Assembly (NCBI GenBank): GCA_947846985.1
Contig: CANTUZ010000020.1
Span: 2,805,959-2,869,958, forward strand
DNA: 64,000 bases
Origin: Fratercula arctica
Taxonomy: Eukaryota > Chordata > Aves > Charadriiformes > Alcidae
Reading direction: 5' to 3'
This document shows positions 45,601 through 55,729 of the stretch, piece by piece. The stretch's first letter is position 1. Each line of letters begins with the position of its first letter. The notes beneath the pieces are model-generated. The model was not told where the DNA came from. It saw only the letters and a program-made list of their open reading frames with translations, and did no database searches. Made by a program: the position numbers and the translations under genes.

Positions 45601-48600
45601 AATATCACAGAATGATTTGGGTTGGAAGGGACCTTAAAGGCCACCCAGTGCCACCCCCTGCCCAGGGCAGGGACACCTCCCACCAGCCCAGGTTGCTCCA
45701 AGCCCCGTCCAACCTGGCCTTGAACCCCTCCAGGGATGGGGCAGCCACAGCTTCTCTGGGCAACCTGGGCCAGGGGCTCACCCCCCTCACAGCCAAGAAT
45801 TTCTTCCCCAGATCCCATCTCAATCTCCCCTCTGTCAGTGTAAAACCCTTCCCCCTCGTCCCATGGCTCCCCTCCCTGCTCCAGAGTCCCTCCCCAGCTT
45901 TCCTGGAGCCCCTTGAGGGACTGGCAGGGGCTGGAAGGTCTCCCCGGAGCCTTCTTTTCTCCAGGCTGAACCCCCCCAGCTCTCTCAGCCTGTCCCCACA
46001 GCAGAGGGGCTCCAGCCCTCCCAGCATCTCTGGGGCCTCCTCCGGCCCCGCTCCAACAGCTCCGTGTCCTTCTGCTGCTGGTGCCCCAGAGCTGGAGGCA
46101 GCGCTGCAGGGGGGTCTCACAGAGCGGAGCAGAGGGGCAGAATCCCCCCCTCGCCCTGCTGCCCACGCTGCTGGGGATGCAGCCCAGGCTGTGGGGGGTT
46201 TCTGGGCTGCCAGCGCACGGTGCCAGGGCGTGTGGAGCTTCTCATCTACCACCACCCCCAAGTCCTTCTTGGGGCTGCTCTCCAGCCATTCTCCGCCCAG
46301 CCTGGATCTGTGCTTGGGATTGCCCCGACCCACGTGCAGGACCTTGCGCTTGGCCTGGTTGAACCTCATGAGGTTTGCAAGTGCCCACTGCTTCAGCCTG
46401 TCCAGGTCCCTCTGGATGGCATCCCTTCCCTCCAGCGTGTTGACAGCTCCGCACAGCGTGGTGTCACCAGCAAACTGGCTGAGGGTGCACTCAAAAATAG
46501 CCGGCTCGGTTTTGGGTAGTGCAAAAGCAGAGGTCAGCCCTGGGGGAGCTGGATTTGCCTTTTGTCCTCGTCCTGAGCTGGGTGAGCGCACACCAGCCTG
46601 GCTTTCATGGTCATTGCATGCCAGAGATGGATGCAGATGTGTCCGGGGGTGCACGTGAGCACCGCCCCCCCCCACTCCCTGGCTCTGTCACCCATGAGTC
46701 CCAGTGTGGCGTCGGTGGCAGGAGGGCGGTGATGAAGCAGAGCTCAGAGCCCTGTCCCCGCGCTGGGGAGAGGAGCACCCTCAGGCTGTGTGACAGTGGG
46801 GTCTAACACCTGAGGGCCGGACCTGCCCTGGGAACGGGGGAACTGGGAACTCGCTCAAACCCTGTGTCTCATCCTGGCGACTTTCCGTGCGTCCCAGGGC
46901 AGGGAAGTGTCCGTGGGGCAGAGATGGGCAGGTTTCCTTCAGCCCAGGAGCCCGGACCCCCTTGGCTGTGCCTTGCACTTGCTTCCCACCACCTGGGACG
47001 AGATGCTCAATGCCCCGCCGGAGCTTAAATCACATCCCACGGCTCCGTGCGGTGCTGGGGGGCTCTGAGAGCAGCCCCGGGCCCCGAGGGTTGTTTTCCT
47101 TCCAAGCATCCCTCTTCTCCCCCCTTCGTCACCAGCAATGTCTCCTCTCTCCGCTCTGCAGTGAGCGAAGGTAAAGCTTGCGTCCTTCCAGGCTGCACAG
47201 TTGTGGTGCCTACCGTGAATTTTTCCTCTTAAAATTAGCTTTTGTTGTTTGTTTCTGCTTTGTATTTTAATGGTGCATAGGAGTTCCTTACGAAATGGCT
47301 TTTACTTTATACCTACCCGCATGCATTGTGCCTTGTACCCTGCGAGCAGAGTGCAAAGAACATAAAACTGTCCCCAAAGCCTTGGGAACATCTTTGGGTT
47401 TGAATAAATGAAGAATAACGTGGCTGTGGAAACCCAGCCAGGAGCACCAGGTGGTGAATGTGCCAGGTACCCGGTGTCCGCTCTGGTTGCGCTTCTGCCA
47501 GCATCTGGGGCTGGAACAGCGCGGTTTATTGGTTGAAGATTAAAAAAAAAAAAAAAAAAGAAGTAAATAAATAAAAAATAAATGTTTATCTTGTACTTGG
47601 AGTTCTTAGAGGCAGGAGAACATAGCCTTGTTTTGGAGGCGGAAGGCAAGGCGGTATAGCGCTGTATAGGAGGTTTGTAATTGCCGTGATAAACTCGGCG
47701 TGGCGGCGTGCCAGCAGCAATATCCAGTTCCAGTAAGGCTTGACTCGTGCCATTGAGTGCGAGGGGAACATATTAGTCACGATGTTTATCTGTTGTCTGG
47801 TCCTTGCTTAGACGAGATATGCCTGTCTTGCTTTCCAGCAACGCTTCCGAGCCCTCCCCATCCCTCCCTGCTCACCAGGGGCTCCTTGGCTGCCCCCAGC
47901 CCCGTGTCTCCCCCCATCGAGGGCTGGAGGCTTTGCTGGATTTCGGGAGATGTGCTCGATAAGATGCTTCATGAGATGCTGTATTTGGAGCCCACCTTGC
48001 CTTGATTTGGCTGTTGGGTGGCTCCGGGTGCGATCCTGCCCCATTCCCTCTCCCCCCCTGCAGTTCACCTGGAGGGATTCTGTGGTGGCACCAGGTTTGA
48101 CTGCAAAGATGTGAAGTTCGTGGTGGGCGAAGGGGAGGACCACGACATCCCCATCGGCATCGACAAAGCCCTGGAGAAGATGCAGAGGGGGGAACACTGT
48201 GTTCTCTACCTCGGGCCACGGTAAGAGCATCCCCCCGGGGATACCGTTGAGTTTTAAGCTTCCAGCATCCAAAGTCGTTTTAGCACGGGCGGAAGATGAT
48301 GATCCCAAAAACAGGCCTCTCCAGGAGAGCCTTGGGATAGCAATGCCGGCAGGGATGCCAAGAGTGAGCGGTGGCACATGCAGAATCATAGAAAGGTTCG
48401 GGTTGGAAGGGACCTTAAAGATCATCTAGTTCCAACCCGGCAGGAATCTCAGGATGCTTTAAAAATCAGGAAAAAGGGCTTTATCCGAGTCTTGTGGCTG
48501 AAAGGGAAAATGTCTCCCAGGGCTGGGTCCTTAGACTGGAGAGAAACCTGTATAAAAAGATGGATTCGATGCAGCCGGAAAGGATGATTCCCAATATATG

Positions 48601-51600
48601 ATGCATTGTGTTAATTAACATTATATATAAAATTATATATAACATATATAATATTAAGAGTATATAATGCACATCAGATGTCTTTGCTCATGGAAATTAA
48701 CATCACTCCGGCCCCAAGTGGTTAGAAAGCTGCGGGCAGGGAGCTGGGTGTGAAACCAGAATTAACAACCGGGGTCTGTGTTTTGGGACAAACTCTGCCA
48801 AAATGAAGATTTTTGCCTCCCTACCCGCCCTCCCCCCCACCTTCCTCCTCTGACAGCCTCTTGCTGCCCTTTCAGGTACGGCTTCGGGGAGGCGGGGAAG
48901 CCGAAATACGGCATCCAGGCGAACGCGGAGCTGGTGTACGAGGTTACGCTGAAAAGCTTTGAAAAGGTGAGGGCAGGAGCGCGCTGGTCCCTCCCCGGGT
49001 TACGGGGACATCAGTCCCTTCTTGCGTCCACCCTTTGTCCCTGGCGCGGCTGCAGCCCGGCCCCTGCTGACGTGGGGACGTCACCAAGGATCTCTGTGTT
49101 CTTAATGTGTTCTTTTCTCTTGGTTTGTTTTATTTTTCTGGCCTGGGTCCAAGCCTGGGTCTCTTATTTGTTCTCAGCCTTGTTCCTTTTGTACTTTCTT
49201 TTTTTCCCTTTTATTTATTTTTTCCTTTTCTTCCCCCCCCCTTTTTTTCCCCTTTTATTTTTTTTCTCCTTTCATTTTTATTTTCTTTCCCCCCCCTTTC
49301 CCCCCCCTTTCCCCCCCCTTTCCCCCCCCTTTCCCCCCCTTTCCCCCCCCTTTCCCCCCCCTTTTCCCCCCCCTTTCCCCCCCCTTTTCCCCCCCTTTTC
49401 CCCCCCCTTTTCCCCCCCCTTTTCCCCCCCCTTTTCCCCCCCTTTCCCCCCTTTCCCCCCCTTCCCCCCCCTTTCCCCCCCTTTTCCCCCCTTTTTTTTT
49501 CCCCCTTCCCCCCCTTTCCTCCCCTTTTCCCCCTTTTTTTTCCCCCTTTTCCCCCTTCCCCCCCCCTTTTCCCCCTTCCCCCCCCCCTTTTCCCCCTTTC
49601 CCCCCCCCTTTTCCCCCTTCCCCCCCCCTTTTCCCCCTTTCCCCCCCCCTTTTCCCCCTTCCCCCCCCCCTTTTCCCCCTTCCCCCCCCCCTTTTCCCCC
49701 TTTCCCCCCCCCTTTTCCCCCTTCCCCCCCCCCTTTTCCCCCTTCCCCCCCCCCTTTTCCCCCTTTCCCCCCCCCCCTTTTCCCCCTTTCCCCCCCCCCC
49801 TTTTCCCCCTTTCCCCCCCCCTTCCCCCCCTTTTCCCCCCCCTTTTCCCCCTTTTTTTTTCCTCTGGGCTGCACAGATAAAAGTTGGTGTCCGGCCAGCT
49901 GGCCCTGAGGAGCTCAGTGGGCACACCAAGCTGGCCATGCCCATGGTGACGCTGGAGTCGGGATGCAGGAGATGCCCGTGGGATGGGGCAGATACTGCTG
50001 TGCCACATCCCCAGCTGGGTCCCCTCCCCACCCCGTCACCCTGGCCAGAGCGGGACCGAGCCCCACCACATCCCCTCTCTGCTGGGGGATGGCTCTCCCT
50101 GCCTCCTCTCCCCTCTTTGGGGTTCCTTTTTTGTTGGGTTTTTCCATTCTCCTGGGTGGTCAAAGCACCTTGCTCAGGGTGAAGTCCCAAACCTGGGGGG
50201 GGAGGTTTCTCTGTTGTAAAGGGCTTTCCCTGTGCCCCAGGTCTGTGCCCCGAGTGTGCTCTGGGTGTTTGCCCTTGCCCAGCCCCTCAAATTAAAAAAA
50301 CTGCTGGATCCAGGCTGGAGAGCTGGGTCTGTGAGAACCTCATGAAGTCCAGCCAGGCCAAGCGTAAGGTCCTGCACGTGGGTCGGGGCAATCCCAAGCA
50401 CAGATCCAGGCTGGGGGATGAAGGGATGGAGAGCAGCCCTGAGGAGAAGGACTTGGGGGTGTTGGTGGAGGAGAAGCTCCACACGCCCCGGCACCGTGCG
50501 CTGGCAGCCCAGAAACCCCCCACAGCCTGGGCTGCATCCCCAGCAGCGTGGGCAGCAGGGCGAGGGGGGGATTCTGCCCCTCTGCTCTGCTCGGGGGAGA
50601 CCCCCCTGCAGCGCTGCCTCCAGCTCTGGGGCACCAGCAGCAGAAGGACACGGAGCTGTTGGAGCGGGGCCGGAGGAGGCCCCGGAGCTGCTGGGAGGGC
50701 TGGAGCCCCTCTGCTGTGGGGACAGGCTGAGAGAGCTGGGGGGGTTCAGCCTGGAGAAGAGAAGGCTCCGGGGAGACCTTCCAGCCCCTGCCAGTCCCTC
50801 AAGGGGCTCCAGGAAAGCTGGGGAGGGACTCTGGAGCAGGGAGGGGAGCCGTGGGACGAGGGGGAAGGGTTTTACACTGCCAGAGGGGAGATTGAGATGG
50901 GATCTGGGGCAGAAATTCTTGGCTGTGAGGGGGGTGAGCCCCTGGCCCAGGTTGCCCAGAGAAGCTGTGGCTGCCCCATCCCTGGAGGGGTTCAAGGCCA
51001 GGTTGGACGGGGCTTGGAGCAGCCTGGGCTGGTGGGAGGTGTCCCTGCCCAGGGCAGGGGGGTGGAATGAGATGGTCTTCAAGTTCCCTTCCAACTCTAA
51101 CCACTCCATGATTCTATGATCCACCCTGGTTAAGGAGCCACCCTAGGAAGCCCTGTGGTCCTGCCAGTGCGGTGGGCTGCCATGCTCCACCGGGATTGCT
51201 CCAAGCATTTCTTTGCAGGCCAAGGAGTCGTGGGAGATGGACACCAAAGAGAAGCTGGAGCAGGCTGCCATCGTCAAGGAGAAAGGCACGATGTACTTCA
51301 AGGTTTGTAAACTTGGGGATGGTGGAGGTGAAGCAAGGGAGCTGGAAATAACTCCGGGGTGACTGTCGGGGACGTGGCTTGGCAGTCGTCAGTGTTGGAG
51401 ATGCCATGTGTCCCCCAGAGAGCGCTGGGGAAGGCAAGTCCTGCCCTTCCTCTGCCTTTTCCTCACTCCCTGAGGTACCTCCTCTCCCAGCATTGCCAGG
51501 CCCATGGGTGCTCCCTGCAGAGCGGGATGGCAGATTGGGCTCTTCCCAGGGGTGGATGGATGTGGCCAGGGCTGATGCTGAGGAACTTTGGGTTTCCTCA

Positions 51601-54600
51601 TCCCGGGCTGGGGCATCCCGGTCTTCCTCTGCTCTGCCCGGAGGAGGAACACAAGCTCTGCCTTGGCTTTTTGTGGGAGCTGCACGCCAGCTCCTCCAGC
51701 CAAGCCCCGGTGTGTTTGTAGGTATTTATCATCCTCCTTTCGGTCATTTGTTTATTTAACAGACCACATTAAACTCGTAACCTGTTTGCAGGATGTTTCG
51801 GGAGCAGACCGGGCGTTGTCGGCACGGGTTCCTCTAGCCTCTTCTTCTTTGCTCCATCCCAGGAAGGCAAATACCTGCAGGCGGTGATTCAGTATGGGAA
51901 GATTGTGTCCTGGCTGGAAATGGAGTACGGCTTGTCGGAGAAAGAGTCCAAAGCCTCCGACTCCTTCCTCCTGGCTGCCTTCCTCAACCTGGCCATGTGC
52001 TACCTGAAGCTGCGAGAGTACGCCAAAGCCGTCGAGTGCTGTGATAAGGTAGAGGTGCACGAGCCCGGCGCTTGGAGCATCTTCTCCTCTTGCATGTTTT
52101 CACTGGGAATTTGGGGTTTTTAATTTCTTTTCATATAAGAAGCCATTTCCAAGTGGCAGTGGGGTGGTGGCATCCATTCTGCACCTCGGAGTCTCCGCGG
52201 ATGCTGCATGCTCAGAGACTGCGGGAGCAAAAGTGCTTTTGGGAGTTTAAAAGTATGTGCTTACAAGAGCTTTTCTTCCAAAGCCAGATCCAGCTGGATG
52301 GATGCTGCGTGGACCGACAGCCTTAGGATGCTGTTTGGGTCTGCCCAGGGTGGACTGGGCACGGCAGAGGCGATGTCTCCACGGCCATTGAGGGCTGGGA
52401 CGGGGCTTTGCCAGTCCCTAAAAGAGCTGGCAACCTTGTCTTTGTCAGGAGACTATTAATTCTATTATAAAGTCTTGCATGTGGGAAAGATAATAAAGCT
52501 AGTTGCCTTTATTTAAAAGGTGATCGTCTCGGAGATGCATGTGTGGCTTCTGCTAAAGGAAAATAATGTCATTGCTACAGCAGGGAGAGAAAAGCACATT
52601 TAATCCATCAGCTCCTTTGCCTCCAAGCTCCCCGTGCTCCTCTGGGCTCAGATTTAGTGTTTACACCCCATCTCTTATCCGTGGGTTTGTCTCCCACCGA
52701 CTCGGCCACTCTCAGGGGGGTTTTGAGCAAGGAGAAATAACTAAACCGTATTAATGACGTGACAACCGCTGATGGAGATGGGTCAACTTTTGTGGAGCAA
52801 GACGCGAGTGCTCTGGGGACTTGAAGCCACCTTGTCCTAATTTTGGCAGATTTAATGAGGCTTTGACCGTAGGGGGATCTTTTCGGGGAGCCCCAAGATC
52901 CACGGGGATCTGTGTTTTTCCAGGCTCTAGGACTGGACCAGGACAACGAGAAGGGTTTGTACCGGCGGGGCGAAGCCAGGTTATTGATGAACGAGTTCGA
53001 GCTGGCAAAATGTGACTTTCAAAAAGTGCTGGAAGTGAATCCACAGAACAAAGCGGCGAAATCCCAGATCTCCGTCTGCCAGAAGAAGACGAAGGAGCAC
53101 AACGAGCGGGACCGGCGGATCTACGCCAACATGTTCACAAAGTTTGCGGAGAGGGATGCGAAGGTGCGTGTTACAACCCCTTTTTGGCCATCTAGCGGGT
53201 CGCGCTGGAGGATGCGCGGCAGGTTTGTGGCGAGAAGAGATGGGTTAAAACCAATTAAATTATAGATGAGGCCGAGGATGGAGGGACAGAGCCTGCTGCA
53301 GTGGGAAGAAGTGGTTTATTTCTTGGTCTCTCTTACGCAGAGGCTGCCGTCAGATGCTCAGCCATCAATACAAGTATTTTGCAATGCGAGCTCCCGAGGG
53401 CTGATAAAATGGTTGGCGTTTGTACTTAATTTTGCTGTTCCCAGCTAGTGACTGTTGATGACCTCCTGGTCACCAGTGAAACGAAATGTCATCCCATCTC
53501 TGGCAAGGCCAAGGGTATTTTGAGACATGATAGTATGGATTTCCTGAAGCTGGTAAGGCAATACCTGCTCCTCTGCTCGTACGGAGAGACCGCCGTCTCG
53601 TCACAGGCTCTCGGCCAAAATTCCTGCGAACAAAACCCGGTGTACTGTAACGAGAGAGGACACAGCTTTGCAAGTGGTCTGTTGACGGTCATTTTTAGCA
53701 TAATCTCTTCTGAACCCGTGCCTGGAGGTTGAGGCTGTGGGAGAAGCGAGCGGTGGGGACCCTGGGGACAGCGTGCCAAGGTCACCGGCTCGGGGCGGGG
53801 GGGGGGAGCGGAGGTGCTGGCAGCGTTGGCTCGTGCAGGTGGCTGTGATGGGGACAGTCACTGCTGGAGCAGGCGAAAGGCTCTGACGTAGCCATCTTCT
53901 CCTGCACCCATGGCCGGGTGTATGGGCTGCACCCATGGCTCGGTCCTGTATCTCCACTCGGATGCTGCTGCCTTAGAGAATTATGGAATTGTCCGAGTTG
54001 GAAGGGACCTTTCAGATCATCGAGTCCAACCATCAACTGCTCAAACCACCACTGACCCACGTCCCTCAGCACCATCTGCCCGGCTTTTAGATACCTCCAG
54101 GGATGGCGACCCACCACTGCCCTGGGCAGCCTGTTCCAATGTTTTATAACCCTTTTGGTGAAGAAATTTTTCCTAATATCCATCCTAAACCTCCCCTGAC
54201 GCAACTTGAGGCTGTTTCCTCTCATCCTGTTGCCTTTTCTTTGGGAGAAGAGACTGACCCCCCCCGGCTACACCCTCCTTTCAGGGAGTTGCAGAGAGCG
54301 ATGAGGTCTCTCCTCAGCCTCCTTTTCTCTGGGCTGAACACCCCCAGCTCCCTCAGCTGCTCCTCAGAAGTTCTCCAACCCCTTCTCCTTGGGGTCCAGA
54401 CCCCTCACCAGCTCCGTTGCCCTTCTCTGGACACGTTCCAGCCCCTCAAGGTCTTTCTTGTAGTGCGGGGCCCAAAACACAGCACTTGAGGTGGGGCCTC
54501 ACCAGTGCCCAGTACAGGGAGACGGTCACTGCCCCAGTCCTGCTGGCCACACTGTTCCTGACGCAGGCCAGGGTGCTGGTGGCCTTCTTGGCCACCTGGG

Positions 54601-55729
54601 CACACTGCTGGCTCATATTCAGCCGGCTGTTGACCAACACCCCCAGGTCCTTTTCCACTGAGCATCTTCCCAGCCACTCTTCCCAAGCCTGTAGTGTTCA
54701 TGGGGTTGATGTCACCCAAGTGCAGGACCCAGCACTTGCCCTTGGTGAACCTCACACCATTGGCCTCGGCCCATCCATCCTCCTCGTCCCTGTCCCCTCT
54801 GTGCCCATCCCTCCAGGGATCCCTCAGTGCCCGGCTGCCGTCGAGGTGGGTCATGCCATTCCCAGGGGAATCCCGTACCTTCCCCAAAAGTGATGAGGTT
54901 CAACCTCCACCAGCTGCTGAGCCAAGAACACAGGAGCCTTTGGCACGAGCTGCAGTGGTTGATAGGTGGGGGGGGGTAAAGGGGGGGAATTTTGCCTGCC
55001 CTGCCAGGCTTGTACCCATCCCCAGCATCGCTGTCACCTGCCTGCTGCTTCCTTCTCCTCTTTCATAGAATAGAGGTTTGGGCTGGAAGGGAGCTTAAAA
55101 TCCACCCAGTGCCACCCCCTGCCCTGGGCAGGGACACCTCCCACCAGCCCAGGCTGCTCCAAGCCCCGTCCAACCTGGCCTTGAACCCCTCCAGGGATGG
55201 GGCAGCCACAGCTTCTCTGGGCAACCTGGGCCAGGGGCTCACGCCCCTCACAGCCAAGAATTTCTTCCCCAGATCTCATCTCAATCTCCCCTCTGGCAGT
55301 GTAAAACCCTTCCCCCTCGTCCCATGGCTCCCCTCCCTGCTCCAGAGTCCCTCCCCAGCTTTCCTGGAGCCCCTTTAGGGACTGGCAGGGGCTGGAAGGT
55401 CTCCCCGGAGCCTTCTCTTCTCCAGGCTGAACCCCCCCAGCTCTCTCAGCCTGTCCCCACAGCAGAGGGGCTCCAGCCCTCCCAGCATCTCCGGGGCCCC
55501 CTCTGGCCCCGCTCCAACAGCTCCGTGTCCATCCCCCCCCCATCCTATTGCTCCACTCCCTGATAATTACATTCACCACACTCCCTTTCCAACTCCGTGT
55601 GCTTTATTTGCTGTTTTCCAGGAAGCAGCTAGCAAAACTGGGGTCAAAAAAGCAGCGGAGAAAGCAGCTTGTGAAAAGGGACCCAAACCTCCTGGCGCTG
55701 AAGAGGAAGAGGCTGAAGGACACGTATGA
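39517..55729 (+). CDS. FKBP5: FKBP prolyl isomerase 5 (FKBP51), whole coding span
   Basis: FKBP51 is a cytosolic and nuclear HSP90 co-chaperone. It lowers hormone affinity of steroid receptors and is itself glucocorticoid-induced. Ten coding exons (39517-39621, 40774-40918, 41154-41296, 42238-42352, 48064-48220, 48876-48966, 51219-51302, 51863-52048, 52924-53163, 55622-55729) encode 457 residues, the human length. FK1 (about 42-140) keeps Tyr57, Phe67, Asp68, Val86, Ile87, Trp90 and Tyr113 of the FK506 and proline pocket. FK2 follows (about 155-255). The TPR domain (about 268-400) keeps Asn322, Lys352 and Arg356 of the clamp for the HSP90 tail. The protein ends EAEGHV, like human PEGHV. Residue 119 is Ala (Leu in human). 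Intron 4 is GC-AG. FKBP4 is excluded by the start MTTDE and by synteny. Confidence 0.97.
40400..40725. repeat. AT-rich TATATA simple repeat around the CR1 hairpin
   Basis: Alternating TA/TATATCTATA sequence on both sides of the inverted repeat in FKBP5 intron 2. Confidence 0.75.
40530..40642 (-). mobile_element. CR1 3'-tail fragment forming a perfect inverted repeat
   Basis: The CR1 3' tail (GGTTCGGGTTGGAAGAGACC at 40549-40568) is followed by an inverted copy. Arms 40556-40588 and 40610-40642 are perfectly complementary over 33 bp, around a 21-nt AT-rich spacer. It lies in FKBP5 intron 2. Confidence 0.85.
40774..40918 (+). CDS. FKBP5: FKBP5 exon 3 (FK1)
   Basis: Residues 36-83 plus one base, with [19 protein letters not shown], which carries Tyr57, Phe67 and Asp68. 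Ends at a GTGAGC donor that opens into a 15-bp minisatellite. Confidence 0.97.
40945..41021. repeat. FKBP5: 15-bp minisatellite (TGGGATGCTCGAGGG x5)
   Basis: Five near-perfect 15-bp units start 25 bp after the exon 3 donor in FKBP5 intron 3. Each of the first four carries an XhoI-type CTCGAG. Confidence 0.95.
41154..41296 (+). CDS. FKBP5: FKBP5 exon 4 (FK1) with GC donor
   Basis: Acceptor CTCCTAG. Residues 84-131 with [19 protein letters not shown] and the loop [12 protein letters not shown]. It must end after GAG at 41296 to stay in frame with exon 5, where the donor is GCAAGT instead of GT. Confidence 0.95.
42238..42352 (+). CDS. FKBP5: FKBP5 exon 5
   Basis: Long T-tract then GGTCAG acceptor. 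Residues [20 protein letters not shown] to NEGATVE, linker and start of FK2, GTGAGT donor. Confidence 0.97.
42735..43290. mobile_element. Possible solo LTR or other interspersed repeat
   Basis: About 550 bp in FKBP5 intron 5 with balanced base composition and many CpG, clearly unlike its flanks. It ends near CATATGCGCATGGGAACAAA, which resembles LTR-type sequence as I remember it from bird genomes. No coding region, tRNA primer site or clear target duplication was found. Confidence 0.3.
43291..45000. other. FKBP5: FKBP5 intron 5, unique part
   Basis: Mixed sequence; a short array of about 20-bp units (CAGCCTTGGGGACAGCACGG type) lies at 44645-44720. No exon supported. Confidence 0.5.
45091..45105 (+). 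promoter_or_regulatory. FKBP5: Consensus glucocorticoid response element
   Basis: GGTACACTCTGTTCT matches the classic GR/PR/AR consensus GGTACANNNTGTTCT at every defined base. It lies in intron 5 of FKBP5, the intron known in mammals to hold hormone-responsive enhancers. The surrounding 45040-45170 is non-repetitive. Binding is inferred. Confidence 0.7.
45597..46498 (-). mobile_element. CR1 LINE fragment in FKBP5 intron 5
   Basis: Minus-strand remains of CR1 ORF2 ([57 protein letters not shown]) and the 3' tail at about 45600-45640. Truncated and frameshifted. Confidence 0.9.
46499..48063. other. FKBP5: FKBP5 intron 5, distal part
   Basis: Mixed sequence with an A-tract at 47541-47557. No exon supported before the exon 6 acceptor. 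Confidence 0.5.
48064..48220 (+). CDS. FKBP5: FKBP5 exon 6 (FK2)
   Basis: Residues [19 protein letters not shown] to CVLYLGPR. It includes [20 protein letters not shown], nearly invariant in FKBP51. GTAAGA donor. Confidence 0.97.
48191..48205 (+). promoter_or_regulatory. FKBP5: GRE-like palindrome inside FKBP5 exon 6
   Basis: GGAACACTGTGTTCT matches RGNACANNNTGTNCY inside coding sequence (residues E-H-C-V-L). It may be a chance result of codon choice. Confidence 0.35.
48381..48440 (-). mobile_element. Short CR1 3'-tail fragment
   Basis: GAATCATAGAAAGGTTCGGG then the standard GTTGGAAGGGACCTTAAAGA tail, about 60 bp, in FKBP5 intron 6. Confidence 0.75.
48876..48966 (+). CDS. FKBP5: FKBP5 exon 7 (end of FK2)
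   Basis: Residues [19 protein letters not shown] to LKSFEK, phase 0 end, GTGAGG donor. The following intron holds the 585-nt pyrimidine tract and a CR1 copy. Confidence 0.97.
49281..49865. repeat. FKBP5: Uninterrupted 585-nt polypyrimidine tract
   Basis: No A or G occurs between the A at 49280 and the G at 49866. The tract is built from C4-C10 and T2-T9 blocks. It lies in FKBP5 intron 7, so the pre-mRNA carries the C/U strand and the template strand is GGGG/AAAA-rich. Confidence 0.95.
50290..51121 (+). mobile_element. CR1 LINE fragment in FKBP5 intron 7
   Basis: Sense orientation, with [24 protein letters not shown] and [18 protein letters not shown] remains and a 3' end CCTTCCAACTCTAACCACTC ATGATTCTATGAT at 51088-51121. 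It ends about 100 bp before exon 8. Confidence 0.9.
51219..51302 (+). CDS. FKBP5: FKBP5 exon 8 (TPR1 start)
   Basis: 84 nt, residues [20 protein letters not shown] to TMYFK. The donor GTTTGT is weak but the frame and family boundary support it. It starts about 100 bp after a CR1 insertion. Confidence 0.95.
51863..52048 (+). CDS. FKBP5: FKBP5 exon 9 (TPR)
   Basis: Residues 281-342, [19 protein letters not shown] to AVECCDK, with Asn322 of the carboxylate clamp. GTAGAG donor. Confidence 0.97.
52049..52923. other. FKBP5: FKBP5 intron 9
   Basis: Unique, moderately AT-rich intron sequence; nothing recognised. Confidence 0.6.
52924..53163 (+). CDS. FKBP5: FKBP5 exon 10 (TPR)
   Basis: Residues 343-422, [18 protein letters not shown] to FAERDAK, with Lys352 and Arg356. 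GTGCGT donor. Confidence 0.97.
53164..53975. other. FKBP5: FKBP5 intron 10, proximal part
   Basis: Unique-looking sequence of balanced composition. The stretch 53270-53720 differs in style from its flanks and might be an old interspersed repeat, but I do not recognise a family. Confidence 0.4.
53976..54893 (-). mobile_element. CR1 LINE fragment of a different, older subfamily
   Basis: Tail seen as GAGTTGGAAGGGACCTTTCA at 53995-54014, with remains of ORF2 ([52 protein letters not shown]). More diverged than the other copies. Confidence 0.88.
55064..55530 (-). mobile_element. CR1 LINE 3' fragment near FKBP5 exon 11
   Basis: Same subfamily as the copies at 5450 and 45597. The tail is at 55064-55110, and it is truncated at about 55530, 90 bp before the last FKBP5 exon. 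Confidence 0.9.
55622..55729 (+). CDS. FKBP5: FKBP5 exon 11 (C-terminus)
   Basis: Residues [20 protein letters not shown] to EEEAEGHV, then TGA at 55727-55729. The variable Lys/Glu-rich tail keeps the family ending EGHV. A CR1 copy ends about 90 bp before the acceptor. Confidence 0.95.
   Translation, partial: EAASKTGVKKAAEKAACEKGPKPPGAEEEEAEGHV

Noticed and set aside
45605..46675. 356-residue minus-strand frame
   Set aside because: CR1 ORF2 remains, truncated and frameshifted; annotated as a mobile element.
48778..50190. Long Pro/Phe-rich (+) and Gly/Lys-rich (-) frames at the pyrimidine tract
   Set aside because: A tract without purines cannot contain stop codons in the forward direction; not genes.
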